Positions 42,788 to 51,827 of a stretch of 64,000 bases of DNA are shown one piece after another (positions within the stretch are counted from its first letter, which is position 1; every line of letters begins with the position of its first letter). The DNA lies in the NCBI RefSeq assembly GCF_014295415.1, contig NZ_CP052909.1, forward strand, positions 2,852,001-2,916,000, read 5' to 3'. Position numbers and translations under genes: made by a program. The DNA is from Constantimarinum furrinae (GTDB lineage: Bacteria > Bacteroidota > Bacteroidia > Flavobacteriales > Flavobacteriaceae). The notes beneath the pieces were generated by a model. It was not told the origin of the DNA and searched no databases. It worked only from the letters and a program-made list of their open reading frames with translations.

Positions 42788-43393
42788 ATGAAAAAATTTA
42801 TTTTACCGTTATTAGTATTGGCATTAGTTAGTTTTACCGTTGCCGATACTCCACTTACTGAAGCAGAACGCGATTTTGCTATTTACGAACTTAACGCCAG
42901 TCATAAACATATGATGGAGGTATTAGATGGCCTAACCGAAGATCAGCTCAATTACAAAAGCACTCCAGATTCCTGGTCTATAGCCGAATGTGCCGAGCAT
43001 ATTGCGATCTCTGAAGAAAATATCTTCGGAATGTTACAGGGAACTTTGCAATCTGATGCAGATCCTTCCAAAAGATCGGAGGTAAAGTTGAGTGATGAAG
43101 AACTTTTAAAAATGATCAAGGACCGATCTAACAAGGTAAAAACCTCTGAGCCATTTGAACCCACCGGAAAATATGGCTCTTTTGAAGCAACTGTCGATGC
43201 TTTTAATAACAAAAGAAAAGCTAATATGGATTATGTATTAAACACTCAGGATGATCTGCGTAACCGCTATGCACAGTTGCCTTTTGGAACGATCGATGCA
43301 TATCAGGTACTTTTATTTATGTCCGGACATACCGAACGCCATGTAAAGCAAATGGAAGAAATTATAGAAGACCCTGATTTTCCTATGAAATAA
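42788..43393 (+). CDS. DinB-superfamily protein with signal peptide
   Basis: 201 residues with an N-terminal signal peptide (about 1-19, ending TVAD). The mature part has the DinB four-helix pattern: ERDFAIYELNASHKHMMEVLDGL, SIAECAEHIAISE with the metal-binding histidine (about 71), and SGHTERHVKQMEEI with further histidines (about 179-184). Cytoplasmic DinB proteins include bacillithiol-dependent transferases; an exported one is likely something else. Function unknown. Confidence 0.88.
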   Translation: MKKFILPLLVLALVSFTVADTPLTEAERDFAIYELNASHKHMMEVLDGLTEDQLNYKSTPDSWSIAECAEHIAISEENIFGMLQGTLQSDADPSKRSEVKLSDEELLKMIKDRSNKVKTSEPFEPTGKYGSFEATVDAFNNKRKANMDYVLNTQDDLRNRYAQLPFGTIDAYQVLLFMSGHTERHVKQMEEIIEDPDFPMK

Positions 43394-43475
43394 TTTCCTA
43401 GAATTAAACTGCAATCCCGGCCTTGTGTCGGGATTTCTATTTTAAGGAATTTGCTAACCACAACACTGTAATTTG

Positions 43476-43955
43476 ATGAACGAGGAACAGCATATCATCG
43501 AAAAATTTTATGAGGCTTTTACCGAACTGGATGCCGAACGCATGATCGAATACTACCACGACGAGGTCACTTTTCAGGATCCGGCCTTTGGCATTTTAAA
43601 GGGAGAAGCTGCAAAGAACATGTGGCGAATGCTCTGCGAATCTCAAAAAGGAAAGGATTTTAAAGTGGTGACTTCAACAATAGAAGTAGCCGAGAAATCG
43701 GCTAAAGCACATTGGGAGGCGTATTATACTTTTGGAAAGCACAAGCGGAAAATACACAATATCATTACTGCAAATTTTGAGTTTAAAGATGGAAAGATCA
43801 TCAATCATATCGATCGATTTAATCTCTACAAATGGTCCAGGCAGGCTATGGGCGCTAAAGGTTATTTGGTGGGTTGGACAACCTTTTTCAGAAAAAAACT
43901 GCAAAAAAGGACGAATCTTAAGTTATCGGAATTCAGTAAAAATCTAATTCACTAA
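43476..43955 (+). CDS. NTF2/SnoaL-like protein
   Basis: 159 residues from ATG 43476 (a TTG sits just upstream). NTF2-like cone fold: IIEKFYEAFTELDAERMIEYYHDEVTFQDPAFG (two pieces, about 7-39) and the beta-strands AKAHWEAYYTF and IITANFEFKDGKIINHIDRF. A hydrophobic ligand or small enzyme role is usual; the substrate is not known here. It ends one base from the stop of the converging Sua5/YciO gene. Confidence 0.88.
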   Translation: MNEEQHIIEKFYEAFTELDAERMIEYYHDEVTFQDPAFGILKGEAAKNMWRMLCESQKGKDFKVVTSTIEVAEKSAKAHWEAYYTFGKHKRKIHNIITANFEFKDGKIINHIDRFNLYKWSRQAMGAKGYLVGWTTFFRKKLQKRTNLKLSEFSKNLIH

Positions 43956-43956
43956 A

Positions 43957-44574
43957 TTAAACTTCTAAACTCCCTTTCCCTTCACGAATAAGAACGGGTT
44001 CATCTCCGGTAAGGTCTATCACCGTGGAGGCAATATTTCCACCATAACCTCCATCAACCACAACGTCCACGTGTTTTTCCCACTTTTCAAAGATCAACTC
44101 GGGATCGGTTGTATATTCTATCACCTCATCCTCATCCTTGATAGAAGTAGAAATTATTGGGTTACCAAGCATTTTCACAATTGCAAGAACAATACTGTTG
44201 TCGGGAATTCGAATTCCAACCTCTTTTTTCTTTTTAAAAACGGTTGGGAGATTATTATTACCCGGCAAGATAAAAGTATAAGGACCGGGTAAACTGCGTT
44301 TTAGAATTTTAAACGTTGCGGTATCGATCTGGCGAACATAATCGGACAGATTACTAAGGTCTTCACAAACAAAGGAAAAATTTGCCTTTTCCAACTTTAC
44401 TCCCTTAAGATGAGCCACCCGCTCCAGAGCCCGATTATTGGTAATATCGCAGCCCAAGGCATAGACAGTGTCACTGGGATAAATGACCAGTCCGCCATCT
44501 TTAATGATGTCCACAACCCGTTTTACGTCCTTCGGATTAGGATTTTTCTCATATATTTTTATGTATTCTGCCAT
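43957..44574 (-). CDS. Sua5/YciO/YrdC-family L-threonylcarbamoyladenylate synthase-like protein
   Basis: 205 residues, the YciO-length form. The fold signature is GGLVIYPSDTVYALGCD (about 27-43), then LKRSLPGPYTFILPG (about 87-103) and VGIRIPDN. YrdC/Sua5 make threonylcarbamoyl-AMP for t6A37 in ANN-decoding tRNAs; YciO is a close paralog that is less active. Whether this is the cell's main enzyme cannot be told. Confidence 0.9.
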   Translation of the reverse strand: MAEYIKIYEKNPNPKDVKRVVDIIKDGGLVIYPSDTVYALGCDITNNRALERVAHLKGVKLEKANFSFVCEDLSNLSDYVRQIDTATFKILKRSLPGPYTFILPGNNNLPTVFKKKKEVGIRIPDNSIVLAIVKMLGNPIISTSIKDEDEVIEYTTDPELIFEKWEKHVDVVVDGGYGGNIASTVIDLTGDEPVLIREGKGSLEV

Positions 44575-44720
44575 ATTCCCCGATCAATAACTTAAAGATA
44601 GCATTTTACTGGTTGCGTCACAAGAAATATTTTTGAGATAATTTCTGAATAACATTCTTAATCATAAACTCCTTAACATAAAATGTGTTTTTTTACGTTT
44701 ACTGAAAAACTATTGCTTTT

Positions 44721-45617
44721 ATGAAAAATATTAAATTACTGTTGCTACTGGTTCTGGCATTTCAGTTGAGTCTGATTTCCTGCTCTTCTGAAATCAATGA
44801 TAATTCTCCATTGGAGATGGACGACGAACCCGAGCCGCTGGCTGCTGTAACTCGATTAAACGTGTCTTATGGGAGTCATATGCAACAGGCATACGATCTA
44901 TACCTTCCGGAAGGGCGTACAGACGATCATACCAAAGTCATCATTTTGGTTCACGGAGGAGGTTGGACCGCCGGAGATAAGGCCGACATGAGCGAATTTA
45001 TTCCTCAGTTGCAAATAAATCACCCCGACCATGCGATCGTGAATATGAACTATGTTCTGGCCAATACAACCACTCCCGCTTTTCCAAACCAGTTTCTTGA
45101 TATACAACGGGTAATTAATAAACTCACCTCCGAAAAAGAAGAATTGCAGATCCTACCGGAATTCGGACTCATTGGCACTAGTGCGGGAGCACATTTGTCA
45201 CTACAATACGATTATGTTTACGATACAACGAATGCCGTGAAAATGGTTTGTGATATTGTTGGTCCTTCAGATTTTACGGATCCCTTTTATACCAACGATC
45301 CTAATTTTAATATTCTTTTGCAACTTTTGGTGGATGAGAGTGCTTATCCTTCTGGCACCAATTATGCCGAAGCCATCAGTCCTGCGCTACAGGTCTCTGC
45401 TTCAAGCAGCCCTTCAATATTGTTTTATGGGGATCAGGATCCTTTGGTGCCGTTAAGCAATGGGGAAACGCTACAGCAAGCCCTAAGTACAAATATGATC
45501 ACCCATAGCTTTACAGTGTATGAAGGTGGGCATGGAGATGACTGGACTGCAGCGAGTTTGGCCGACCTTCAGTTGCAGTTAAGTGCTTTTATAAACACAC
45601 ACTTACCCATAGAATAA
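44721..45617 (+). CDS. Alpha/beta hydrolase (esterase) lipoprotein
   Basis: 298 residues; lipobox SLISC with Cys21. Carboxylesterase-like: oxyanion HGGGWTAGD (about 77-85), nucleophile GTSAGAHLS (about 151-159), acid YGDQDPLVP (about 239-247) and histidine GGHGDDW near the end. It is likely exported and attached to a membrane. Substrate unknown. TACGTTTA (44693-44700) may be its -7 element. It converges on the helicase gene. Confidence 0.9.
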   Translation: MKNIKLLLLLVLAFQLSLISCSSEINDNSPLEMDDEPEPLAAVTRLNVSYGSHMQQAYDLYLPEGRTDDHTKVIILVHGGGWTAGDKADMSEFIPQLQINHPDHAIVNMNYVLANTTTPAFPNQFLDIQRVINKLTSEKEELQILPEFGLIGTSAGAHLSLQYDYVYDTTNAVKMVCDIVGPSDFTDPFYTNDPNFNILLQLLVDESAYPSGTNYAEAISPALQVSASSSPSILFYGDQDPLVPLSNGETLQQALSTNMITHSFTVYEGGHGDDWTAASLADLQLQLSAFINTHLPIE

Positions 45618-45622
45618 ATTAA

Positions 45623-47941
45623 TTAGCTTAGTACATTGAGTTTTGCAAATCGGAGGAGTAATTTTTTTATGCCTCCATTTTCAAAATTGATCTCGGCTTT
45701 GGTGTCGGCCCCTACGCCTTCCACCTTCATGATCTTTCCTTTTCCGAATCGGACATGTTCCACTACAGTTCCGACATTAAGATTTGCCGCTGCCGCATCA
45801 AAATTCTTATCGGTATCACTGCTCACCGGTTTTATGCGTCGAAGCTTTTTCATCTTCGACTCAATTGGTCCCGCCGGCGGGGTTCCGGAAGCAGGCTTTC
45901 GCATGCGCAGTTTGCTTTTATCAACATCCCCAAAAATATCGGCATCCAGTAGTGGTTTGTAGCGCTGCTCGGTAACCGGAGTGAGATACTCCAGATAGTC
46001 TCCCGATATTTCATCAATAAACCTGCTAGGCTCTGCATCTATAAGCTTACCCCAGCGATACCGCGACTGTGTATACGTTAAATAGGCCTGTTTTTCGGCA
46101 CGGGTAACAGCTACATAAAACAGACGGCGCTCTTCTTCCAGTTCGCTGCGCGTATTCATGCTCATGGCACTGGGAAAGAGATCTTCCTCCAACCCCACTA
46201 TATAAACATAAGGAAATTCAAGTCCTTTAGCTAGATGAACCGTCATTAAGGCTACACGATTGGAGTCACCTTTGTCGTTATCCATATCAGTAGCTAGTGC
46301 GACATCCTCCAAGAATTCGGCCAGTGATCCTGTAGTATCGGCCAGTTCCTTCTGTTCCTCTACGAAATCCCGCATCCCATTGAGCAACTCTTCAATATTT
46401 TCGATCCGGGCAATTCCTTCAGGGGTACCGTCTTTCTTTAATTCCTGAAGTAAACCGGTTTTCTTCGTAACATGTTCAGCGATCTGGAATGCATCATAAC
46501 TCTTATTCAGCACCTGAAAACTCTTGATCATGGTCACAAAATCCTGAAGTTTCCCTTTGGTACCACTGTTAATTTTGAGGTCTATCTTGTCCAGATGCTC
46601 CATCACTTCAAACATTGAACGCTCATAGTGATTGGCCGCCACGATCAGTTTATCGATAGTAGTCTGCCCTATTCCCCTCGCAGGATAGTTAATCACCCGC
46701 TTTAGGGCTTCTTCGTCCTTTGGATTTAAAATAAGACGCAAATAGGCGATCACATCCTTTATTTCCTTTCGCTGATAAAAACTAAGTCCGCCATAGATCC
46801 TATACGGAATATCCTTTTTTCTAAGCGCATCTTCCATTGCTCTCGATTGCGCATTGGTGCGATACAACACAGCAAAGTCGCTGTATTTCATTTGCTGGGA
46901 CATGGCATTTTCGAAGATGGAACTCGCTACAAATCGTCCTTCATCCCCATCGGTCATGGTACGGTTTACCTTGATCTTGGTTCCTTCATCATTAGCTGTC
47001 CAAACCACTTTCTCGAGCCGTTGTTTATTTTTTTCAATGATGCTGTTTGCAGCATTTACAATATTCTTGGTAGACCGGTAATTCTGTTCGAGTCTGTACA
47101 CCACTACATCGTCGTAGTCTTTCTGAAAATTAAGAATATTGTTGATATTAGCTCCTCGGAAGGCATAAATACTCTGAGCATCATCCCCTACCACGCATAT
47201 ATTCTGAAATCGGTCAGACAGGGCTTTTACGATAAGGTACTGACTGTGATTTGTATCCTGATACTCATCAACCAGTATATAGCGGAATCTGTTCTGGTAT
47301 TTGGCCAATACGTCCGGAAAACGGGTAAGCAACTCATTGGTTTTTAGAAGGAGATCATCAAAGTCCATCGCCCCCGCTTTAAAGCATTTGTCGACATAGG
47401 CTTTATACACCTCTCCCAAACGAGGAATTTTGGCCATCGCATCGGCTTCCATCAATTCGGGATTGTTGAAATATGCCTTTACGGTAATAAGACTATTTTT
47501 ATAAGAGGAAATTCTGGAGTACACCTGTTTGTATTTGTAGATATCCTTATCGAGATGCATTTCTTTGATCACCGCACGGATAACACTTTGAGAATCCTGA
47601 GTATCATAAATGGTAAAATTGGAGGGATAACCCAGTTTATCGGCTTCAAACCTAAGGATCTTCGCAAAAATGCTGTGAAAGGTACCCATCCATAGATTTT
47701 TAGCTTCACTGCTCCCTACGATTCGCGAGATCCTGCTTTTCATTTCGCGGGCTGCCTTGTTTGTAAAAGTAAGCGCAAGGATATTGAAGGGGTCGACCCC
47801 CTGTGACATAAGGTAAGCGATCCTAAAGGTTAGCACTCGTGTTTTCCCCGAACCTGCACCGGCGATAACGATCATAGCACCGTCCTTCTGCAAAACCGGA
47901 GCCCGTTGCGCATCATTCAGTTGTTGTAAATATTCCTGCAA
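45623..47941 (-). CDS. uvrD: UvrD/PcrA-type ATP-dependent DNA helicase
   Basis: 772 residues, superfamily 1A. Walker A AGAGSGKTRVL (about 28-38), ALTFTNKAAREMK (motif Ia), DEYQDTN (motif II), GDDAQSIYAFRGA (motif III), EQNYRST (motif IV), TVHLAKGLEFPYVYIVG (motif V) and VAVTRAEK (motif VI). The C-terminal Tudor-like element VVEHVRFGKGKIMKVEG is typical of PcrA/UvrD, where it helps contact RNA polymerase. It works in nucleotide excision and replication-fork repair. A strand divergent from the M20 gene. Confidence 0.95.
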   Translation of the reverse strand: MQEYLQQLNDAQRAPVLQKDGAMIVIAGAGSGKTRVLTFRIAYLMSQGVDPFNILALTFTNKAAREMKSRISRIVGSSEAKNLWMGTFHSIFAKILRFEADKLGYPSNFTIYDTQDSQSVIRAVIKEMHLDKDIYKYKQVYSRISSYKNSLITVKAYFNNPELMEADAMAKIPRLGEVYKAYVDKCFKAGAMDFDDLLLKTNELLTRFPDVLAKYQNRFRYILVDEYQDTNHSQYLIVKALSDRFQNICVVGDDAQSIYAFRGANINNILNFQKDYDDVVVYRLEQNYRSTKNIVNAANSIIEKNKQRLEKVVWTANDEGTKIKVNRTMTDGDEGRFVASSIFENAMSQQMKYSDFAVLYRTNAQSRAMEDALRKKDIPYRIYGGLSFYQRKEIKDVIAYLRLILNPKDEEALKRVINYPARGIGQTTIDKLIVAANHYERSMFEVMEHLDKIDLKINSGTKGKLQDFVTMIKSFQVLNKSYDAFQIAEHVTKKTGLLQELKKDGTPEGIARIENIEELLNGMRDFVEEQKELADTTGSLAEFLEDVALATDMDNDKGDSNRVALMTVHLAKGLEFPYVYIVGLEEDLFPSAMSMNTRSELEEERRLFYVAVTRAEKQAYLTYTQSRYRWGKLIDAEPSRFIDEISGDYLEYLTPVTEQRYKPLLDADIFGDVDKSKLRMRKPASGTPPAGPIESKMKKLRRIKPVSSDTDKNFDAAAANLNVGTVVEHVRFGKGKIMKVEGVGADTKAEINFENGGIKKLLLRFAKLNVLS

Positions 47942-48175
47942 TTTTTAAGAATTTATTCGAAGAATTCAGAAGGTGAAAATACTGAAATTAGGACGAAATT
48001 ATAGCCGATTTTTCAGAAATTATAAACAGACAGGATTCATTCAGAATTTATCTAAATTTAAATATCTTTAGCTGAATTTAATTTTACGGAACAGAAGCTT
48101 CTTCAGTAGGTATACTCCAACTACGGAATCCAAATGTAATTCTGAAGGACCTTTCTCTACTACAAACTCTTTTTT

Positions 48176-49459
48176 ATGAAACAATACGCTCTTCTATTTT
48201 TTATTGCATTAGTGACCGCTATGGCACAAGCTCAAATGAACAAAGACATTCTCAACGACATTAACGGAATCGAAGAACAGGTAATTGAATGGAGACGTTA
48301 TTTTCATGAAAACCCGGAACTCTCCAACCGCGAGTTTAAAACGGCTGAAAAGATCGCTACTCACCTTAAGTCCTTAGGAATGGAGGTGCAAACAGGCATA
48401 GCAATTACAGGTGTTGTAGGCATTTTAAAAGGAGATAAGCCGGGGAAAGTCGTCGCTCTTCGAGCCGATATCGATGCGTTGCCGGTGACAGAAAGAAACA
48501 ATCTTCCCTTTAAAAGCACAGTTACCGATACTTTTTTAAACACCGAAACCGGAGTAATGCATGCCTGTGGACATGATACACATATAGCCATCCTTATGGG
48601 AGTGGCCGAAGTATTGAGTAAGAATAAAGATAAAATTAAGGGCACCGTAAAATTCATTTTTCAGCCTGCAGAAGAAGGTCCGCCACCCGGAGAAGAAGGC
48701 GGCGCAAAACTAATGATCAAGGAAGGAGTCCTTGAAAACCCTAAGGTAGATGCTATCTTTGGATTACACATAAACTCCGGAACTCCGGTTGGCACGATTA
48801 AGTATAAACCGGGCGGTACTATGGCTGCAGTAGAGCGTTTTGTAGTTACGGTTAACGGAAAACAAACCCATGGGTCTGCCCCGTGGACAGGAGTCGATCC
48901 AATATTGATTTCGGCCAAGATCATTGATGGTTTTCAGACCATTATCAGCAGAGAATCACCCTTAGTTGAAGAAGCAGCTGTGATCACTGTTGGAAAGATT
49001 AGTAGCGGTGTACGGTTTAACATCATTCCGGAAAGCGCCGAAATGATTGGTACAGTACGAACACTGGACCCCAATATGCGTGAAATGATCATGCGAAGAA
49101 TGAATGAGATGGCAAGAGATATTGCGAAGGCGTATGGTGGATCTGCAACAATTGAATGGCAAAATAATACGGTTGTAACCTATAATGACCCGGAACTTAC
49201 GGCTCAAATGCTTCCCACCTTGCAAAACATAGCAGGAGCAAACAATGTAAATCTTATGAAAGCCACTACCGGCGGGGAAGATTTTTCATACTTCCAGGAA
49301 ATTGTACCCGGATTTTACTTTTTCCTCGGTGGAATGACTCCGGGTAACACCACACCCTATCCGCATCATACCCCGGATTTTATTATTGATGATTCAGGTT
49401 TACTTCTTGGAGTAAAAACGATGACTCAATTATCACTGGATTACTTAAACGCACAATAA
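48176..49459 (+). CDS. M20-family amidohydrolase, exported
   Basis: 427 residues with signal peptide (about 1-19, AQAQ). HippA-like amidohydrolase: RRYFHENPELSNREFKT (about 40-56), DIDALPVTE and the metal motif MHACGHDTHIAILMG (near 125-139), FQPAEEGPPPGEEGGAKLM (catalytic glutamates) and GGEDFSYFQ with the distal metal ligand. Usual substrates are N-acyl amino acids or peptides. The stop abuts the start of the GltB-like gene with no gap, so both are translated from one message. Confidence 0.93.
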   Translation: MKQYALLFFIALVTAMAQAQMNKDILNDINGIEEQVIEWRRYFHENPELSNREFKTAEKIATHLKSLGMEVQTGIAITGVVGILKGDKPGKVVALRADIDALPVTERNNLPFKSTVTDTFLNTETGVMHACGHDTHIAILMGVAEVLSKNKDKIKGTVKFIFQPAEEGPPPGEEGGAKLMIKEGVLENPKVDAIFGLHINSGTPVGTIKYKPGGTMAAVERFVVTVNGKQTHGSAPWTGVDPILISAKIIDGFQTIISRESPLVEEAAVITVGKISSGVRFNIIPESAEMIGTVRTLDPNMREMIMRRMNEMARDIAKAYGGSATIEWQNNTVVTYNDPELTAQMLPTLQNIAGANNVNLMKATTGGEDFSYFQEIVPGFYFFLGGMTPGNTTPYPHHTPDFIIDDSGLLLGVKTMTQLSLDYLNAQ

Positions 49460-51076
49460 ATGGAGGCACTTTTTGATTTTATTTTGGTAATTCCGTGGTG
49501 GGGATGGATTCTACTGTTTCTGGTACTTGTCGCAGTGTATGACATCTTTATCAATAAAAAGCACACCATTCTTCATAACTTTCCTGTAGTAGGGCACATT
49601 AGATATATGTTGGAAGGCGTAGGTCCCGAGTTAAGGCAATATATTGTCGCCAATAATCGTGAAGAATTACCTTTTAACCGTATTGAACGAAGCTGGATCT
49701 ATGCTTCAGCAAAAAACGAGAACAATTATGAGGGTTTCGGGACAGATCGGGATATCTATGCTCCAAACTATATCTTTATTAACAACGCCATGCTTCCTTA
49801 TAAAATGGAAAAAGGACATCCCAATATTAAGGATCCTTATTTTCTGGCAAGTGCGAAAGTAATGGGGCTTTACAACAAAAGAAGAAAACCATATCGTCCT
49901 GCATCGGTCATCAATGTTTCGGCTATGAGTTTTGGTTCACTTTCGGCGCGTGCGATAGAATCGTTAAATCGAGGGTGTGAACTGGCGCATGCATATCACA
50001 ATACCGGTGAAGGCGGGCTCTCCCCCTATCATAAAACAGGCAGCGATGTTGTGTTTCACTTCGGAACCGGGTATTTTGGCGTTCGAGACGAACATGGAAA
50101 TTTTTCCATGGAAAAGCTAGTCAGACTCGTTGAAGAAAACCCTCAGGTACGCGCCATAGAGATAAAACTTTCACAAGGGGCAAAACCTGGAAAGGGAGGA
50201 GTCCTACCGGGTTCGAAGATCACAGCCGAGATCGCAGAAATACGTCATGTACCCATCGGCAAAGATGTACTTTCTCCTCCCTGCCACTCCGCGTTTGAGG
50301 GTGTAGATGGGCTTATGAAGTTTATAGAAGATATCGCGGAAGCTACAGGTCTTCCGGTTGGTATAAAATCTGCCGTAGGAAAAATGGACGATTGGGTAAC
50401 CATGGCCGATATCATGGTAAAAACAGGTAAGGGACCCGATTTTATTGCCATCGACGGTGGTGAAGGCGGAACCGGTGCGGCACCTCCAAGTTTTGCAGAC
50501 CATATGGCACTACCGTGGATGTTCGGTTTTGCGGAGGTTTATAAGATCTTTAAATCCAAAGAGCTTTGTCATCGAATCGTTTTTGTAGGAAGTGGTAAAC
50601 TAGGGTTCCCGGCCCGGGCAGTGATGGCATTTTCCATGGGGGCTGATATTATTAATGTAGCCCGGGAGGCTATGATGGCAGTGGGTTGTATTCAGGCGCA
50701 GCAATGCCATAACAACACTTGTCCCAGCGGCGTGGCCACACAGAATAAATGGTTACAGCGTGGAATAAACATTAAGGATAAAAGTGTAAGAGCGCATTTT
50801 TATTTTAAGAATTTCAGAAAGGAATTACTGGAAATGACTCATGCATGTGGTTACGAACACCCTTCACAGTTTACCATGGATGATGTGGATTTGAGTCTTG
50901 GCGACAAAAATTTGGTCAAGACCCTGTCAGAATCCTTTACTTATCATAAAACCGAGGTTGCGTTTAAAAGTGTTAAAGACCTTCAGAAATGCCCCTATCT
51001 TGGCGGGAAGTACAACAAGAAAGTGGAAAAGAAACATGTAAAGGAGCTGAAAAAGAAAGACAAAGTGAGATTCTAG
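49460..51076 (+). CDS. Membrane-anchored FMN-binding glutamate-synthase-like protein
   Basis: 538 residues. An N-terminal membrane helix (IPWWGWILLFLVLVAVYDIF, about 10-29) precedes a GltB central/FMN domain: VSAMSFGSLSARAIESLNRG, EGGLSPYHK, IKLSQGAKPGKGG, DGGEGGTGAAPPSFADHMALP. C-x5-C-x4-C in GCIQAQQCHNNTCPSG matches the 3Fe-4S cluster site. It lacks the glutaminase domain, the C-terminal beta-helix and a GltD partner, so it is not a normal glutamate synthase; a membrane redox enzyme is likely. Confidence 0.92.
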   Translation: MEALFDFILVIPWWGWILLFLVLVAVYDIFINKKHTILHNFPVVGHIRYMLEGVGPELRQYIVANNREELPFNRIERSWIYASAKNENNYEGFGTDRDIYAPNYIFINNAMLPYKMEKGHPNIKDPYFLASAKVMGLYNKRRKPYRPASVINVSAMSFGSLSARAIESLNRGCELAHAYHNTGEGGLSPYHKTGSDVVFHFGTGYFGVRDEHGNFSMEKLVRLVEENPQVRAIEIKLSQGAKPGKGGVLPGSKITAEIAEIRHVPIGKDVLSPPCHSAFEGVDGLMKFIEDIAEATGLPVGIKSAVGKMDDWVTMADIMVKTGKGPDFIAIDGGEGGTGAAPPSFADHMALPWMFGFAEVYKIFKSKELCHRIVFVGSGKLGFPARAVMAFSMGADIINVAREAMMAVGCIQAQQCHNNTCPSGVATQNKWLQRGINIKDKSVRAHFYFKNFRKELLEMTHACGYEHPSQFTMDDVDLSLGDKNLVKTLSESFTYHKTEVAFKSVKDLQKCPYLGGKYNKKVEKKHVKELKKKDKVRF

Positions 51077-51086
51077 CGAGTGTACT

Positions 51087-51827
51087 TTATTTAAACAACC
51101 CAAGAAAGATCTTTCTATTGGGTTTTGAAATGGGAACCCGCTGCTTATCATCCATTACAATATACCCTTCATTTTCGAAACTTCGTGCTTTTTCAAGATT
51201 GATAATATGGGATTTATGGCATTTGAAAAATACAGATGTAAGCATTTTTTCAAATCGTCCCAGACTATACGAGCTCAATATAAACCCGGTATCATCTAAA
51301 TGAATCCGGGTATAGCCCTCATCCCCTTCAAGATGAATGATCTCGTCCATTGGGATAAAAGATAACCCTTTAGCTGTTGGAACTACAAGTTTGTTATTGT
51401 TGGAAAGAGTTTCCTGAAGTAACTTTATCAATCGCAATTGTGCTGCTTCTCTATCTTTCATTTCAATGATCCTTACAGCCTTATCTACAGCTTCTATAAG
51501 TTCTTCATTTTCGATCGGCTTGAGAATATAGTCGACTGCAGAGTGTTTTAATGCCTGTAATGCATATTCGCTGTATGCCGTAACGAATATAACCTGAAAG
51601 TTAATTTCCTTCAGCCCCGATAACAATTCGAAGCCGTTTAGACGCGGCATTTCAATATCGAGGAACACCAGGTCCGGCGAATTGTTTATGAGCCATTCTA
51701 AGGCAGTTTCAGGTTTACTGAAAGTTTCAACTATTTCAATATCGGGAAGTAACTTCCTGAGCTTTAATTCGAGTCCCTTTAAGGCCGAAATCTCATCATC
51801 AATAAGTACTGCGGTATAATGTTTCAT
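51087..51827 (-). CDS. LytTR-family response regulator
   Basis: 246 residues. Receiver domain (about 4-120) with acidic pair IDDE, phosphoacceptor DLVFLDIEMPRLNG (Asp57) and the conserved VTAYSEYALQAL and DYILKPIENEEL. C-terminal LytTR DNA-binding domain (about 145-245: DEIIHLEGDEGYTRIHL, FFKCHKSHIINL). It overlaps the kinase gene upstream by four bases and so forms one two-component unit. Confidence 0.95.
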   Translation of the reverse strand: MKHYTAVLIDDEISALKGLELKLRKLLPDIEIVETFSKPETALEWLINNSPDLVFLDIEMPRLNGFELLSGLKEINFQVIFVTAYSEYALQALKHSAVDYILKPIENEELIEAVDKAVRIIEMKDREAAQLRLIKLLQETLSNNNKLVVPTAKGLSFIPMDEIIHLEGDEGYTRIHLDDTGFILSSYSLGRFEKMLTSVFFKCHKSHIINLEKARSFENEGYIVMDDKQRVPISKPNRKIFLGLFK

